DNA of 14,762 bases from an uncultured Oscillibacter sp. Lineage in GTDB: Bacteria; Bacillota_A; Clostridia; Oscillospirales; Oscillospiraceae. The stretch lies in contig CABQCB010000022.1 in assembly GCA_902462475.1 (NCBI GenBank), forward strand, positions 1 through 14,762, read 5' to 3'. Positions within the stretch are counted from its first letter, which is position 1. The number at the start of each line of letters is the position of its first letter. The position numbers were made by a program, and so were the translations under genes. The notes below the pieces were generated by a model. That model searched no databases, was not told where the DNA came from, and saw only the letters and a list, made by a program, of their open reading frames with translations. Positions 1 through 7,357 of the stretch are shown piece by piece.

Positions 1-539
<539 letters not shown>

Positions 540-606
540 GGTTTCTTCCTCCTCAGATATGTTGATGGTATTCTTGCATACATGGTGCAGGCAGCGCCGA
601 AAACAC

Positions 607-640
607 AAAAAAGCCTTCGCCCCGGTTTAGGGGCGAAGGC
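607..640 (-). terminator. T-box terminator hairpin before alaS
   Basis: A perfect 11-bp stem (630-640 with 613-623) and a six-base loop are followed on the minus strand by a run of six T (612-607). This is the conditional terminator that the T-box antiterminator competes with; the two share the region just after the T-box sequence. Confidence 0.95.
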
Positions 641-840
641 GCAGCTTCACGGTACCACCCTAATTATTCCCCTTGCGGGGACATCTTAGCCATCCGGTAA
701 CGGGGATGAACCGTTCCGCTCCTCGCGGACTGCTCCAAAGTGGCTGCACGGCGGCGTGGGCAAGGGGCTTGCACCGTCTCCCCTCTCGCTTGGCCTGTTT
801 CGCAGTGCTGGCTTTGTCACGGCGATTTTCTCTTTATGAC
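607..840 (-). promoter_or_regulatory. T-box riboswitch (alanine) leader of alaS
   Basis: On the minus strand the leader carries the conserved T-box sequence AGGGTGGTACCGTG (about 662-649), followed by an 11-bp terminator hairpin and a T run. Uncharged tRNA pairs with UGGU through its ACCA end. The U after UGG matches an A discriminator base, as in tRNA-Ala. In Stem I, helix CAAAG/CUUUG and helix GCAC/GUGC enclose an internal loop whose 3' side reads A-GCC-A. GCC (744-742) is an alanine codon and is therefore the likely specifier. The conserved AGAGGGGA...GGUGCAAGCCCC distal Stem I element is also present. When tRNA-Ala is uncharged, antitermination should switch alaS on. T-box identity is seen directly; the specifier assignment is my inference from hand folding. 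Confidence 0.95.
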
Positions 841-846
841 AAAGAC

Positions 847-874
847 ATTATATCCTTTTTATCCGGTTTGTCAA
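847..874 (-). promoter_or_regulatory. Sigma-A type promoter of the alaS T-box transcript
   Basis: TTGACA (874-869) and TATAAT (852-847) are both exact consensus hexamers, separated by 16 bases. The transcript should start near 840, just before Stem I of the T-box leader. The -35 box overlaps the TGA stop codon (873-871) of the small gene upstream. Confidence 0.9.
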
Positions 875-1062
875 GAAGATCTGTGCTCTTTTTCGCCCGG
901 ATCCGTCACGGGCCTGCCTGTGAGGATACACACACCTGTGGCGGTGCACTTCCCGCAGCAGACACAATGGGTGGGGCCGCCGACTTTTCCATAAAATACC
1001 CGGAATACAACCCAAAGCCCCACAGCCAAAAACAGCAGGAACCCTGCCTCATACCAGCTCAT
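871..1062 (-). CDS. Small Cys-rich single-pass membrane protein, 63 aa
   Basis: I do not recognise this gene with certainty. The predicted protein has one hydrophobic segment at residues 4-24 (GFLLFLAVGLWVVF core), then a short basic/glycine linker. A cysteine cluster follows at C33, C35, C36, C39 and C45 (C-x-C-C-x2-C-x5-C) with H32 beside it, then a polar tail. This layout suggests a membrane-anchored metal- or thiol-binding peptide. It resembles in outline the small Cys-rich membrane proteins often found with FeoB, but no feo gene is nearby. The ATG at 1062-1060 is chosen because GAGG lies eight bases upstream; an in-frame GTG at 1071 lacks such a site. It follows the 143-residue gene by 24 bases, so the two are probably co-transcribed. 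No terminator separates it from alaS. Confidence 0.6.
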   Translation of the reverse strand: MSWYEAGFLLFLAVGLWVVFRVFYGKVGGPTHCVCCGKCTATGVCILTGRPVTDPGEKEHRSS

Positions 1063-1086
1063 CGTTCTCACCTCTTTGGGGGTATG

Positions 1087-1518
1087 CTACTCCAGAAACA
1101 GTGCCTTTGTCAGTGGCATCAGCAACAGTCTGAGCCCCAAAAGTCCCAGCAGCGCCTCCGGAGGGCCCGGAAGCTCTCCCAGTGGGATCTCCTGGGGCTC
1201 CAGCAGTGCCCCGCCTGGCCCCGGCAGCGTCCGTTGGATGCACAATACCGGCTGACGCACACCGGAGAGCGTCAGGCTGTCCCGGGGGGAGAGCCCGTAG
1301 GAGATGACCACCTGCGCCTGGGCGCGTACCGGGCAGTCCCCCGGCAGCAGCAGTCGCTGACAGCGGAATAGTGTGCCGCCTGCGGCGCGGGCCCCCTCCG
1401 GCGTCAGTGCCAGCAGCTCCCAATTGGAGTCCGATAGCTCCTGTGGGGCCGGACAGCGGACCTGGGGCGGCAGAAACGGAAGCCACCGGGACGGGCAGCG
1501 GAAAATTCCCCTCTCCAA
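1087..1518 (-). CDS. Hypothetical protein, about 143 aa
   Basis: I do not recognise a family. The frame is supported by coding-like codon use (mostly G or C third bases with a normal amino-acid mix) and by a ribosome binding site: GGGAGG lies seven bases before a TTG at 1518-1516. A GTG at 1527 in the same frame overlaps the binding site and is less likely. The protein has a central stretch that looks beta-rich (QAQVVISYGLSP, then VRQPVLCIQRTL). Its C-terminal part is leucine- and proline-rich (LLGLLGLRLLLMPLTKALF) and could be a hydrophobic helix. There is no signal peptide. The gene is divergent from the DUF5662 gene and lies upstream of the small Cys-rich membrane protein, perhaps in the same transcript. 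An overlapping frame rich in Gly/Ala/Pro/Arg is taken as a GC shadow. Confidence 0.6.
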   Translation of the reverse strand: MERGIFRCPSRWLPFLPPQVRCPAPQELSDSNWELLALTPEGARAAGGTLFRCQRLLLPGDCPVRAQAQVVISYGLSPRDSLTLSGVRQPVLCIQRTLPGPGGALLEPQEIPLGELPGPPEALLGLLGLRLLLMPLTKALFLE

Positions 1519-1594
1519 ACACAACACCTCCCGCCTAGTTTGGCCGGAGCATGAGATTCCATACGAAAACCATCTCGTTTTTTTCCATTCCCTG

Positions 1595-1603
1595 TGCTAT
1601 ACT
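1595..1603 (+). promoter_or_regulatory. Extended -10 promoter before the DUF5662 gene
   Basis: TGCTATACT (1595-1603) is an extended -10 element (TGn plus TATACT). A poor T-rich -35 region lies about 16 bases upstream. Transcription would begin near 1610, leaving a short untranslated leader before the TTG start at 1636. Confidence 0.5.
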
Positions 1604-1635
1604 GAAAAAGCAAAACCGATTTCGAGGTGACCGAG

Positions 1636-2169
1636 TTGCATTTTTGGGCGCATTTGAAAACCGTACACCGCCACCGGGCGCTGGTGCGGAAATACTGCTT
1701 CCGGCTGGGCCTGTACTGGCAGGGCCTGACCCACGATCTTTCCAAATACTCTCCTGTGGAGTTCTGGGCGGGGGTGAAATACTTTCAGGGGGATCACAGT
1801 CCCAACGATGCTCAGCGCAAGGCATGGGGATACAGCGCCTCCTGGCTGCACCACAAGGGGCGCAACCGCCACCACTTTGAATACTGGACGGACTATGGCC
1901 TCAATGGTGAGGGCATCACCGGTGTGGAGATGCCGCGAAAATACGTGGCAGAGATGTTTTGTGACCGATTGGCTGCCAGCAAGGTCTACCGGGGGGACCA
2001 GTTTGACCCGGGCGACCCCTATGCGTTTTTCCTGCGGGGACAGAAAAAGCGCCTGCTGCTCCACCCTGCCACCGCCGCGCTGCTGGAGGCCATGCTCCGC
2101 ACGCTGCGGGATGAGGGCGAGGACGCAGCTTTCGCGTATATCCGGCGGGAGGTCCTGGGAAAGAAGTAA
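1636..2169 (+). CDS. DUF5662 family protein
   Basis: The protein of 177 residues matches the DUF5662 family as I remember it; members are common in Clostridia and of unknown function. Typical family stretches are visible: an N-terminal HFWAHLKTVHRHRALV, then GLYWQGLTHDLSKYSPVEFW, VKYFQG, and SWLHHKGRNRHHFEYW. The HDLSK motif and the later HH/HHFEYW cluster look like metal ligands of an HD-like helical fold. That is inference from motif shape only. The start is set at TTG 1636, because GAGGTGA sits at a normal distance and homologues begin with a similar M-x-HFW sequence; the GTG at 1627 overlaps the binding site. The gene is monocistronic, with an extended -10 promoter before it and a strong terminator right after the stop codon. 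Confidence 0.88.
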   Translation: MHFWAHLKTVHRHRALVRKYCFRLGLYWQGLTHDLSKYSPVEFWAGVKYFQGDHSPNDAQRKAWGYSASWLHHKGRNRHHFEYWTDYGLNGEGITGVEMPRKYVAEMFCDRLAASKVYRGDQFDPGDPYAFFLRGQKKRLLLHPATAALLEAMLRTLRDEGEDAAFAYIRREVLGKK

Positions 2170-2170
2170 A

Positions 2171-2200
2171 AAAAGAGACGGCGCAGCCGTCTCTTTTTTT
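2171..2200. terminator. Bidirectional terminator between DUF5662 and XRE genes
   Basis: A nine-base stem AGAGACGGC (2174-2182) pairs with GCCGTCTCT (2186-2194) around a GCA loop. It is followed by six T on the plus strand and preceded by an A run, so it can end transcripts from both converging genes. Confidence 0.9.
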
Positions 2201-2224
2201 ATGAAGCCAGGAAGCCAGCGCATG

Positions 2225-2857
2225 TCAGGGCAAGGGGCGGTCTCCCGATACGGCAGCGATCCCTGCCGCTGACTTCCACCCAAGCGCGGAGACGCCGTAG
2301 CTCCAGATCCCCATGGCGCTGAGCCCCACTGCTGCCCCGCCGATGGAGACCATGCCCGCGGCCGCAAGCCCCAGGGCGATCATACCCACGCTCAGGACTC
2401 CCGCGGAGATCAGTCCAACGCTGAGGATGCCCACGGAAAAATTCCCGATCGCCACCACGCCTACGGCCGTATTATACCGGGTGGGGTGCCGGTCGTGCCC
2501 GAACCGGATGCTGATCAGCGGGAGCCCCAGCAACGTGCGGCGGCTGGTATATTGGTAGACCGGTCCGAAGCTGCGCCGGTAGTCTTGGGCCAGCATGTCC
2601 AACTTTTCCTCCACCCGGGCGGAGCGGCTGCTCTCCTGCTCTGCCGCCGGATCTAAAGCATCTCCGTCTTTGACCAGGTAATCGATGCTGACACCGAACA
2701 GCTCTGACAGGGCGATGAGCTTTCCCAGCTCCGGCATGGCCGCGCCGGACTCCCATTTGCTGACGGACTGCCGGGTGACGCCCAGACGGTCCGCCAGCTG
2801 TTCCTGGGAAAGCCCCGCCTTTCGCCTCAGCTCCATCAGCTTTTCACAAAACTGCAT
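2225..2857 (-). CDS. XRE-family regulator with Gly-every-five repeat domain
   Basis: The 210-residue protein has an N-terminal helix-turn-helix of the XRE/Cro type (residues 5-62; LSQEQLADRLGVTRQSVSKW at 16-35), so it should bind DNA. A charged linker (65-105) follows, then the stretch RRTLLGLPLISIRFG (106-120). From residue 133 to 193 every fifth residue is glycine (13 in a row), with the pattern G-[VIL]-hydrophobic-[SA]-hydrophobic. This strictly periodic region is hydrophobic. It could form a membrane-embedded glycine-zipper bundle or a compact solenoid; the sequence alone does not decide. Similar XRE proteins occur in other Firmicutes, to my knowledge without a known signal. The ATG at 2857 has GAGG seven bases upstream. 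Single gene; targets unknown, possibly its own promoter. Confidence 0.88.
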   Translation of the reverse strand: MQFCEKLMELRRKAGLSQEQLADRLGVTRQSVSKWESGAAMPELGKLIALSELFGVSIDYLVKDGDALDPAAEQESSRSARVEEKLDMLAQDYRRSFGPVYQYTSRRTLLGLPLISIRFGHDRHPTRYNTAVGVVAIGNFSVGILSVGLISAGVLSVGMIALGLAAAGMVSIGGAAVGLSAMGIWSYGVSALGWKSAAGIAAVSGDRPLP

Positions 2858-3020
2858 ATTGGTTCCTCGCCTTCTTTGGACTGATCACAGGATACGCCAT
2901 TTCGGCCGCCGTGGCAAGAACGGAGCGCGTGGCAATTTGTCAACCGCGGGTTGCAGGCCTTGCAGGCCAATGGATCCCGCCCGGACAGGCACGGCTTTTC
3001 TGCATAAGCACTGCGCACGC

Positions 3021-3050
3021 AAAAAAAGAGGGCGGCAGGCGCCACCCTCT
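3021..3050 (-). terminator. Terminator of the sigma/anti-sigma operon
   Basis: On the minus strand a ten-base stem (3041-3050 with 3027-3036, one G-U type mismatch) with a four-base loop is followed by seven T. It lies just after the stop codon of the DUF4179-type gene. Confidence 0.9.
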
Positions 3051-3057
3051 CCCCCGC

Positions 3058-4113
3058 TTAAGAAAGCGGGATCTTCGTCTCTCCCCAGAGAATATAATCC
3101 ACGGCGGACAGGTCCACCGGTCGTTCAAAGGTGGTGCTGAGCGTCCGCAGGCCGTTCTGGCCGCCCATGAATGCGCTGCCCTCGCAGATCTGGCTTCCGT
3201 CCCGCAGTACCAGGGAGATCTGGGCTGTGGGAATATACTCCACCATCATAGGCACTTGGCTGCCGTCTTCTGCCGTAACGACCATGTCAGACTGTGCCGC
3301 CTCGCGTTCTTCCAGTGCCCGCAGCTCCTCCGGATCGTAGCGGTAGGTCATGGTAAGGCCCAAGGGCGAAACGCGCAGGGTCTCCAATGTCAGCGTACCG
3401 CCGATCCAGCTGGTGGTGGTTCCGGCGGCGTCTACTTCCACGGCACCGGCGCTGCCCATCCGGGCGGAGAGCGGGAAATCCCAGCTGCCGGCCACCACGG
3501 CGTTTTCCTGGAGCCAGAGGCCCGGGATGTGCAGGGTTTTCCCATCGATGGATTCGCTTGCGGTGACAGAGACCACCATGGACAACTTGTTTCGCTCTGT
3601 CTTGGACGCTTCCATCCAGGAAGCATCGATGGAATAAGAGATGTTCTCCGTCTGGGTGCCGTCCTGCTCCAGCAGACAGGCCCGGTGATCGGGATCAAAC
3701 CCCTTCCCGAAAAGGGCATAATTTTCGTCAGAAGAAAATTCCGTTCCCTCCGGCGCGGTGACCTCCAAAAGGAGGTAGAAAGACGTTCCGTCTCCGAAAG
3801 CGGACAGCGGCGTCATGGTGGTGCCGTTGCTGGTGACGGCTGCGGGAAGCTCTCCGGAGAGGGATTCCACCACAGAGCGCTCCTCTTCTGTCAGGGTGCC
3901 GAAATAGCGGTCCCACAAGGATACGGAGGCGGCAGCCGCCGTGCCTACCAGCAGTGCGGCCGCCACGGCAGCCGCTGCCCACCGCCGCGTCCAGATCCGG
4001 CGGCCCTTGTGCACTGGGTTTTCCCGATGCATCAGCGCGGCCACCAGGGCGTCCCTGCCCTCCGGCGTGTAGGACACCCGGTCCAGTTCATTCCGATAAG
4101 CATGCTCGTTCAT
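3058..4113 (-). CDS. DUF4179-type membrane anti-sigma factor
   Basis: The protein is 351 residues and is best read as the membrane anti-sigma partner of the ECF sigma factor encoded just upstream. It has a short cytoplasmic N-terminus (about residues 1-43), which should bind the sigma factor. One membrane helix follows (AAAAVAAALLVGTAAAASVS, about 46-65), then a large extracellular part that starts with LWDRYFGTLTEEE, a hallmark I associate with DUF4179. The extracellular part is beta-rich with repeated beta-strand pairs (for example TLHIPGLWLQE and ISLVLRDGSQ). The ATG at 4113 has GGGAGG five bases upstream and lies inside the end of the sigma gene (26-base overlap), indicating translational coupling. 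Release of the sigma factor on an envelope signal is the general model for such pairs; the signal is unknown. Confidence 0.85.
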   Translation of the reverse strand: MNEHAYRNELDRVSYTPEGRDALVAALMHRENPVHKGRRIWTRRWAAAAVAAALLVGTAAAASVSLWDRYFGTLTEEERSVVESLSGELPAAVTSNGTTMTPLSAFGDGTSFYLLLEVTAPEGTEFSSDENYALFGKGFDPDHRACLLEQDGTQTENISYSIDASWMEASKTERNKLSMVVSVTASESIDGKTLHIPGLWLQENAVVAGSWDFPLSARMGSAGAVEVDAAGTTTSWIGGTLTLETLRVSPLGLTMTYRYDPEELRALEEREAAQSDMVVTAEDGSQVPMMVEYIPTAQISLVLRDGSQICEGSAFMGGQNGLRTLSTTFERPVDLSAVDYILWGETKIPLS

Positions 4114-4603
4114 AGCTACCTCCCAGCGCCGTGCGGAGCTTTGCCTTGCCCCGGTAGAGATAGGTGCTGACCTGCCCGGGGCGGCAGCCCATCACGCCGG
4201 CGATCTCCTCCACGGTGTATTCTTCATAATATCGCAGGTAAATGGCCTGCCGGTACTTTGCCGGCAGGGCCTGCACCGCCTGCAAAACAGGGCTCTCCCC
4301 TGCCGGCGGCACGAAGGCGGCAGCGCGGCAGCACGCTTCCTCCAGGGGAACATGCCGCCGGTGCCAGGCAGATTTTTTCAGGTCCTTGCAGCAATTGATG
4401 GTCACCCGGATCACCCAGGCCCGCTCCAGCCGTTCCTCGGAGAACCGGCATGGATTGGTCAGCAGTTTCAAAAGCACGGTCTGGCACACGTCCTGTGCGT
4501 CCTGGATGCTGCCCGTCCAGGTATAGCCAAGGCGAAGCACTGTGTCGGCCCAGCGGTGTACGGCAGCCTCCGCCTCTTGTTCGGTATAAGTGATTTGTTC
4601 CGT
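4088..4603 (-). CDS. ECF sigma-70 family RNA polymerase sigma factor (ACG start?)
   Basis: The product directs RNA polymerase to a stress or envelope regulon. Region 2 is visible as SIQDAQDVCQTVLLKLL (about residues 32-48), with WVIRVTINCCKDLKK after it. Region 4 is visible as ALPAKYRQAIYLRYY..YTVEEIAGVM..RPGQVSTYLYRGKAKLR (about 112-157). The start is a problem. The first standard start codon in frame is a GTG at 4540, which would remove about 21 residues of region 2. Homology-like sequence (ACG then EQITYTEQEAEAAVHRWADT) continues upstream to an ACG at 4603-4601, nine bases after AAGGAG. ACG stands exactly where ATG is expected. It may be a non-standard start, a point mutation that lowers expression, or a base-call error. 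The operon continues with the anti-sigma gene. Confidence 0.82.
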   Translation of the reverse strand, partial: TEQITYTEQEAEAAVHRWADTVLRLGYTWTGSIQDAQDVCQTVLLKLLTNPCRFSEERLERAWVIRVTINCCKDLKKSAWHRRHVPLEEACCRAAAFVPPAGESPVLQAVQALPAKYRQAIYLRYYEEYTVEEIAGVMGCRPGQVSTYLYRGKAKLRTALGGSYERACLSE

Positions 4604-4675
4604 TTTGATCCACTCCTTTCCCGGCGCCGTTCACTGAGAAAACGAACCGGTCTGCCTGTTTCTGGCAGCGGGGAT

Positions 4676-4711
4676 AAAAAAGACACCGGGAAATTTTCCC
4701 GGTGTCTTTTC
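4676..4711. terminator. Terminator after the FAD oxidoreductase gene
   Basis: AGACACCGGGAA pairs with TTCCCGGTGTCT (4681-4692 with 4696-4707) around a tiny loop. On the minus strand a run of T follows, just after the stop codon at 4714. It lies between the mltG operon and the downstream sigma gene and isolates them; the plus-strand side also ends in TTTT. Confidence 0.9.
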
Positions 4712-4713
4712 GC

Positions 4714-6111
4714 TCAGCCTTCCTCGGCAATCTTGCGGCCCATGAGGGTACCCATGACGGAGGCCATCATGAGGCCGCGGGTCCAGCCGGAGCTGTCGCC
4801 CAGGCAGTGGAGCCCCTGGAGACTGGTATTGAAGTCGGTGTCCATCTTCACCCGGTTGGAGTAGAACTTCAGCTCGGGAGAGTACAGCAGCGTCTCCTGG
4901 GAGGCGAAGCCGGGCACCACGCAGTCCATGGCCTGAATGAAGTTGATGATGTTGATCATGGCCCGGTACGGCATGGCGGCGGTGATGTCGCCGGCCACGG
5001 CGTCGGGCAGCGTGGGCCGCAGGTTGGACTGGGCCAGCTCCTTCTGCCAGGTGCGCTTGCCGTCCAGAATATCTCCGAACCGCTGCACCAGAATGTGGCC
5101 GTTTGCCAGCATGTTGGTCAGCTCGCCCACTTTCTGGGCGTAGGCGATGGGCTGGTTGAAGGGTACGGAGAAGTTATGGGAGCAGAGAATGGCCAGGTTG
5201 GTGTTGTCGGTCTTGAGATCCTTGTAGGAGTGGCCGTTCACCACTGCCAAGTCATTGTCGTAATTTTCCTGACTGACAAAGCCGCCGGGGTTCTGGCAGA
5301 AGGTGCGCACCTTGTTTTTGAAGGGCTTGGGATAGCCCACCAGCTTGGATTCATAGAGTACCCGGTTGACAGTCTCCATGATCTCGTTGCGCACCTCCAC
5401 CCGTACGCCGATGTCCACGGTGCCGGGGGCGTGGGCAATGTTATGCTCTGCGCAGAGCTTTTCCAGCCAGTCCGCGCCGCGGCGGCCGGTAGCCACTACG
5501 GTGTGCTTGGCGTAGATCTCCAGGTCCTTCTTGCCGTTGGAGACGAATACGCCCCGGCAGACCTCGTTTTCCAGGATCAGATTGCTGCACTCGTAGCCGA
5601 AGAGCATCTCCACACCGTGCTCCTGGAGGAAACGCTCGATACCCAGATAAATGGCCTGGGCCCGCTCGGTGCCCATGTGGCGGATGGGGCAGTCCACCAG
5701 CTTGAGGCCCGCCTGGATGGCCCGCTTGCGGATCTCCTTGCGCTCAGCCTCATGCTCCAGCCCCTCGATGTGGGTGTCTGCACCAAACTCCAGATAGATC
5801 TGATCGGCGTAGTGGATGGTCTCCTGGGCCAGGTCCTCTCCGATCAGCGTGGGCAGGTCGCCGCCCACCTCGTAGCTCAGCGAGAGCTTGCCATCGGAGA
5901 AGGCGCCTGCGCCGGAAAAGCCGGTGGTGATATGGCAGTAGGGCTTGCAGTTCATGCACTTTTTCGTCTTGTCCTTGGGGCAGTGGCGGTTTTCCACGCT
6001 CTGTCCCTTTTCCACCATGACGATCTTCTGGCGGCTGCCCTTTTTGATCATTTCCAGGGCGGTGAAAATACCGGCGGGGCCGGCACCAACAATGACAACA
6101 TCAGCGTTCAT
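4714..6111 (-). CDS. FAD-dependent dehydrogenase, COG2509 type
   Basis: This 465-residue flavoprotein starts with a Rossmann dinucleotide-binding motif (VVIVGAGPAG, residues 5-14) and has further FAD-fold signatures: VVATGRRGADW near 207-217 and a C-terminal LGDSSGWTRGLMMASVMGT. Between them, residues 44-59 hold four cysteines (C44-x7-C52-x2-C55-x3-C59). The pattern could bind an iron-sulfur cluster or zinc, though this is not proved. The stretch TTGFSGAGAFSDGKLSLS (62-79) is characteristic of the family of uncharacterised FAD-dependent dehydrogenases I know as COG2509. Substrate and electron partner are unknown. The ATG at 6111 has GAGG five bases upstream, and the gap to the upstream U32 gene is 16 bases, so it is the last gene of the mltG operon. 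A terminator follows. Confidence 0.9.
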   Translation of the reverse strand: MNADVVIVGAGPAGIFTALEMIKKGSRQKIVMVEKGQSVENRHCPKDKTKKCMNCKPYCHITTGFSGAGAFSDGKLSLSYEVGGDLPTLIGEDLAQETIHYADQIYLEFGADTHIEGLEHEAERKEIRKRAIQAGLKLVDCPIRHMGTERAQAIYLGIERFLQEHGVEMLFGYECSNLILENEVCRGVFVSNGKKDLEIYAKHTVVATGRRGADWLEKLCAEHNIAHAPGTVDIGVRVEVRNEIMETVNRVLYESKLVGYPKPFKNKVRTFCQNPGGFVSQENYDNDLAVVNGHSYKDLKTDNTNLAILCSHNFSVPFNQPIAYAQKVGELTNMLANGHILVQRFGDILDGKRTWQKELAQSNLRPTLPDAVAGDITAAMPYRAMINIINFIQAMDCVVPGFASQETLLYSPELKFYSNRVKMDTDFNTSLQGLHCLGDSSGWTRGLMMASVMGTLMGRKIAEEG

Positions 6112-6127
6112 AATGACCTCTTTCTCC

Positions 6128-7357
6128 TCATTTGGCGGATAACTCCACTGCGTGGCGGACCAGCGTATAGGCCGGTACGCTGCGCGGCAGCTTCATGCGA
6201 AAGACCATCTGCGGGGTACGGGGTTCCTCCAGGGGCGCACCCTCGGCGTCGACCATAGGCGGGACGACCATGGAAAACGGTGCCGTGTCCGGCCCCACCA
6301 GCTCCACCGTGTCCCCTGTCCGGAATTTGTTGCGCAAAGAGAGCGTGGCATTGCCCTCTTCATCGCAATCGGTGACAAGTGCAACCACTTGCCATTCCCT
6401 GATATAGCGGGAATTGTTGTAATACTGTCCCGGCGCGCCATAGTAAAAGCCCGTGGAATAGGGCCGGTGGCTCACATGCTCCACCTCATCCCGCCAGGCC
6501 TGCTCGGGGGCGCGGCCCTCTGCGGCGGCATCCAGACAGTGGCGGTAAGCGCCTGTGACGATGGCTGCGTAGTAGGCGGATTTGGCCCGGCCCTCGATCT
6601 TCAGACTGGAGAGACCCGCGTCTATCAGATCGTCCAGGTGGTCGATCATGCACATATCCCGGGAGTTCAAAATGTAGGTGCCCTGGGCGTCCTCCTCAAT
6701 GGGGAAGTACTCCCCGGGGCGCTTTTCCTCCATCAGGGCGTACTGGTAGCGGCAGGGCTGGGCACAGGCGCCCCGGCTGGAGTCCCGCCCGGTCATATAG
6801 TTGGAAAGCAGGCAGCGGCCCGAGTAGCTCACGCACATGGCGCCGTGGACGAATGCCTCGATCTCCAGATCGCTCGGCGTCTTTTCCCGGATGGTGCGGA
6901 TCTCATTAAGGCTCAGCTCCCGGGCCAGGATCACCCGGCTGGCGCCCAGGTCGTACCAGGCCCGGGCGGTTTCGTAGTTGCAGATGCTGGCCTGGGTGGA
7001 GATATGCCGCTGGCACCGGGGGGCGTACTTCCCTGCCATGGTGAACGCGCCCAGATCTGCCACGATCAGCGCGTCCACGCCCGCGTCTGCCAGACGCTCC
7101 AGGTGCTCCGGCAGACGGGCGATCTCTTCATTGCGGGGCATGGTATTGATGGTGCAGTGGACCCGGACGCCGTGGCGGTGGGCAAACGCCACCGCCTCCG
7201 GCAGCTGTTCCGGGGTGAAATTGCCTGCGAATGCGCGCATACCAAAATCCGTTCCGGCCAGGTACACCGCGTCAGCTCCGTAGAGCACGGCCATTTTCAG
7301 CCGCTCCATATCCCCTGCCGGAGCGAGGAGCTCCGGCTTGTTCCGTTTATCCTGCAT
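6128..7357 (-). CDS. trhP: Peptidase U32 family protein, TrhP-like tRNA hydroxylation protein
   Basis: The 409-residue protein carries the U32 signature EAFVHGAMCVSYSGRCLLS (about residues 167-185) and four cysteines (C175, C182, C198, C202). In this family they are known to hold an iron-sulfur cluster. The N-terminal half has the barrel motifs PELLAPAGDMERLKMAVLYG and GADAVYLAG; NSRDMCMIDHLDDLI and LKIEGRAKSAYY lie in the second half. Members near mltG are usually TrhP (YrrN/YrrO in Bacillus subtilis), which makes 5-hydroxyuridine at the tRNA wobble position using prephenate. TrhP is my assignment from family and neighbourhood; an RlhA-type role on 23S rRNA is less likely. The ATG at 7357 is preferred over a GTG at 7366. 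It overlaps the mltG stop codon, so translation is coupled. Confidence 0.88.
   Translation of the reverse strand: MQDKRNKPELLAPAGDMERLKMAVLYGADAVYLAGTDFGMRAFAGNFTPEQLPEAVAFAHRHGVRVHCTINTMPRNEEIARLPEHLERLADAGVDALIVADLGAFTMAGKYAPRCQRHISTQASICNYETARAWYDLGASRVILARELSLNEIRTIREKTPSDLEIEAFVHGAMCVSYSGRCLLSNYMTGRDSSRGACAQPCRYQYALMEEKRPGEYFPIEEDAQGTYILNSRDMCMIDHLDDLIDAGLSSLKIEGRAKSAYYAAIVTGAYRHCLDAAAEGRAPEQAWRDEVEHVSHRPYSTGFYYGAPGQYYNNSRYIREWQVVALVTDCDEEGNATLSLRNKFRTGDTVELVGPDTAPFSMVVPPMVDAEGAPLEEPRTPQMVFRMKLPRSVPAYTLVRHAVELSAK

Noticed and set aside
1049..1522. Overlapping minus-strand frame of 157 codons beside the 143-aa gene
   Set aside because: Its Gly/Ala/Pro/Arg-rich composition is typical of a shifted frame in GC-rich DNA; it also overlaps the start of the small membrane-protein gene.
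2915..2943. TTGACA upstream of the XRE gene as a promoter -35
   Set aside because: The hexamer is exact, but 17 bases on the sequence is TTCTTG, which is a poor -10; I do not call a promoter.
2911..4170. Plus-strand open frame of 419 codons opposite the anti-sigma gene
   Set aside because: It crosses a strong terminator and the full anti-sigma gene, with no family motif.
4702..6258. Long plus-strand open frame (518 codons) opposite the FAD gene
   Set aside because: It is antisense to a clear flavoprotein; its His/Val/Gly/Leu-rich composition with no motif is a GC-bias shadow.
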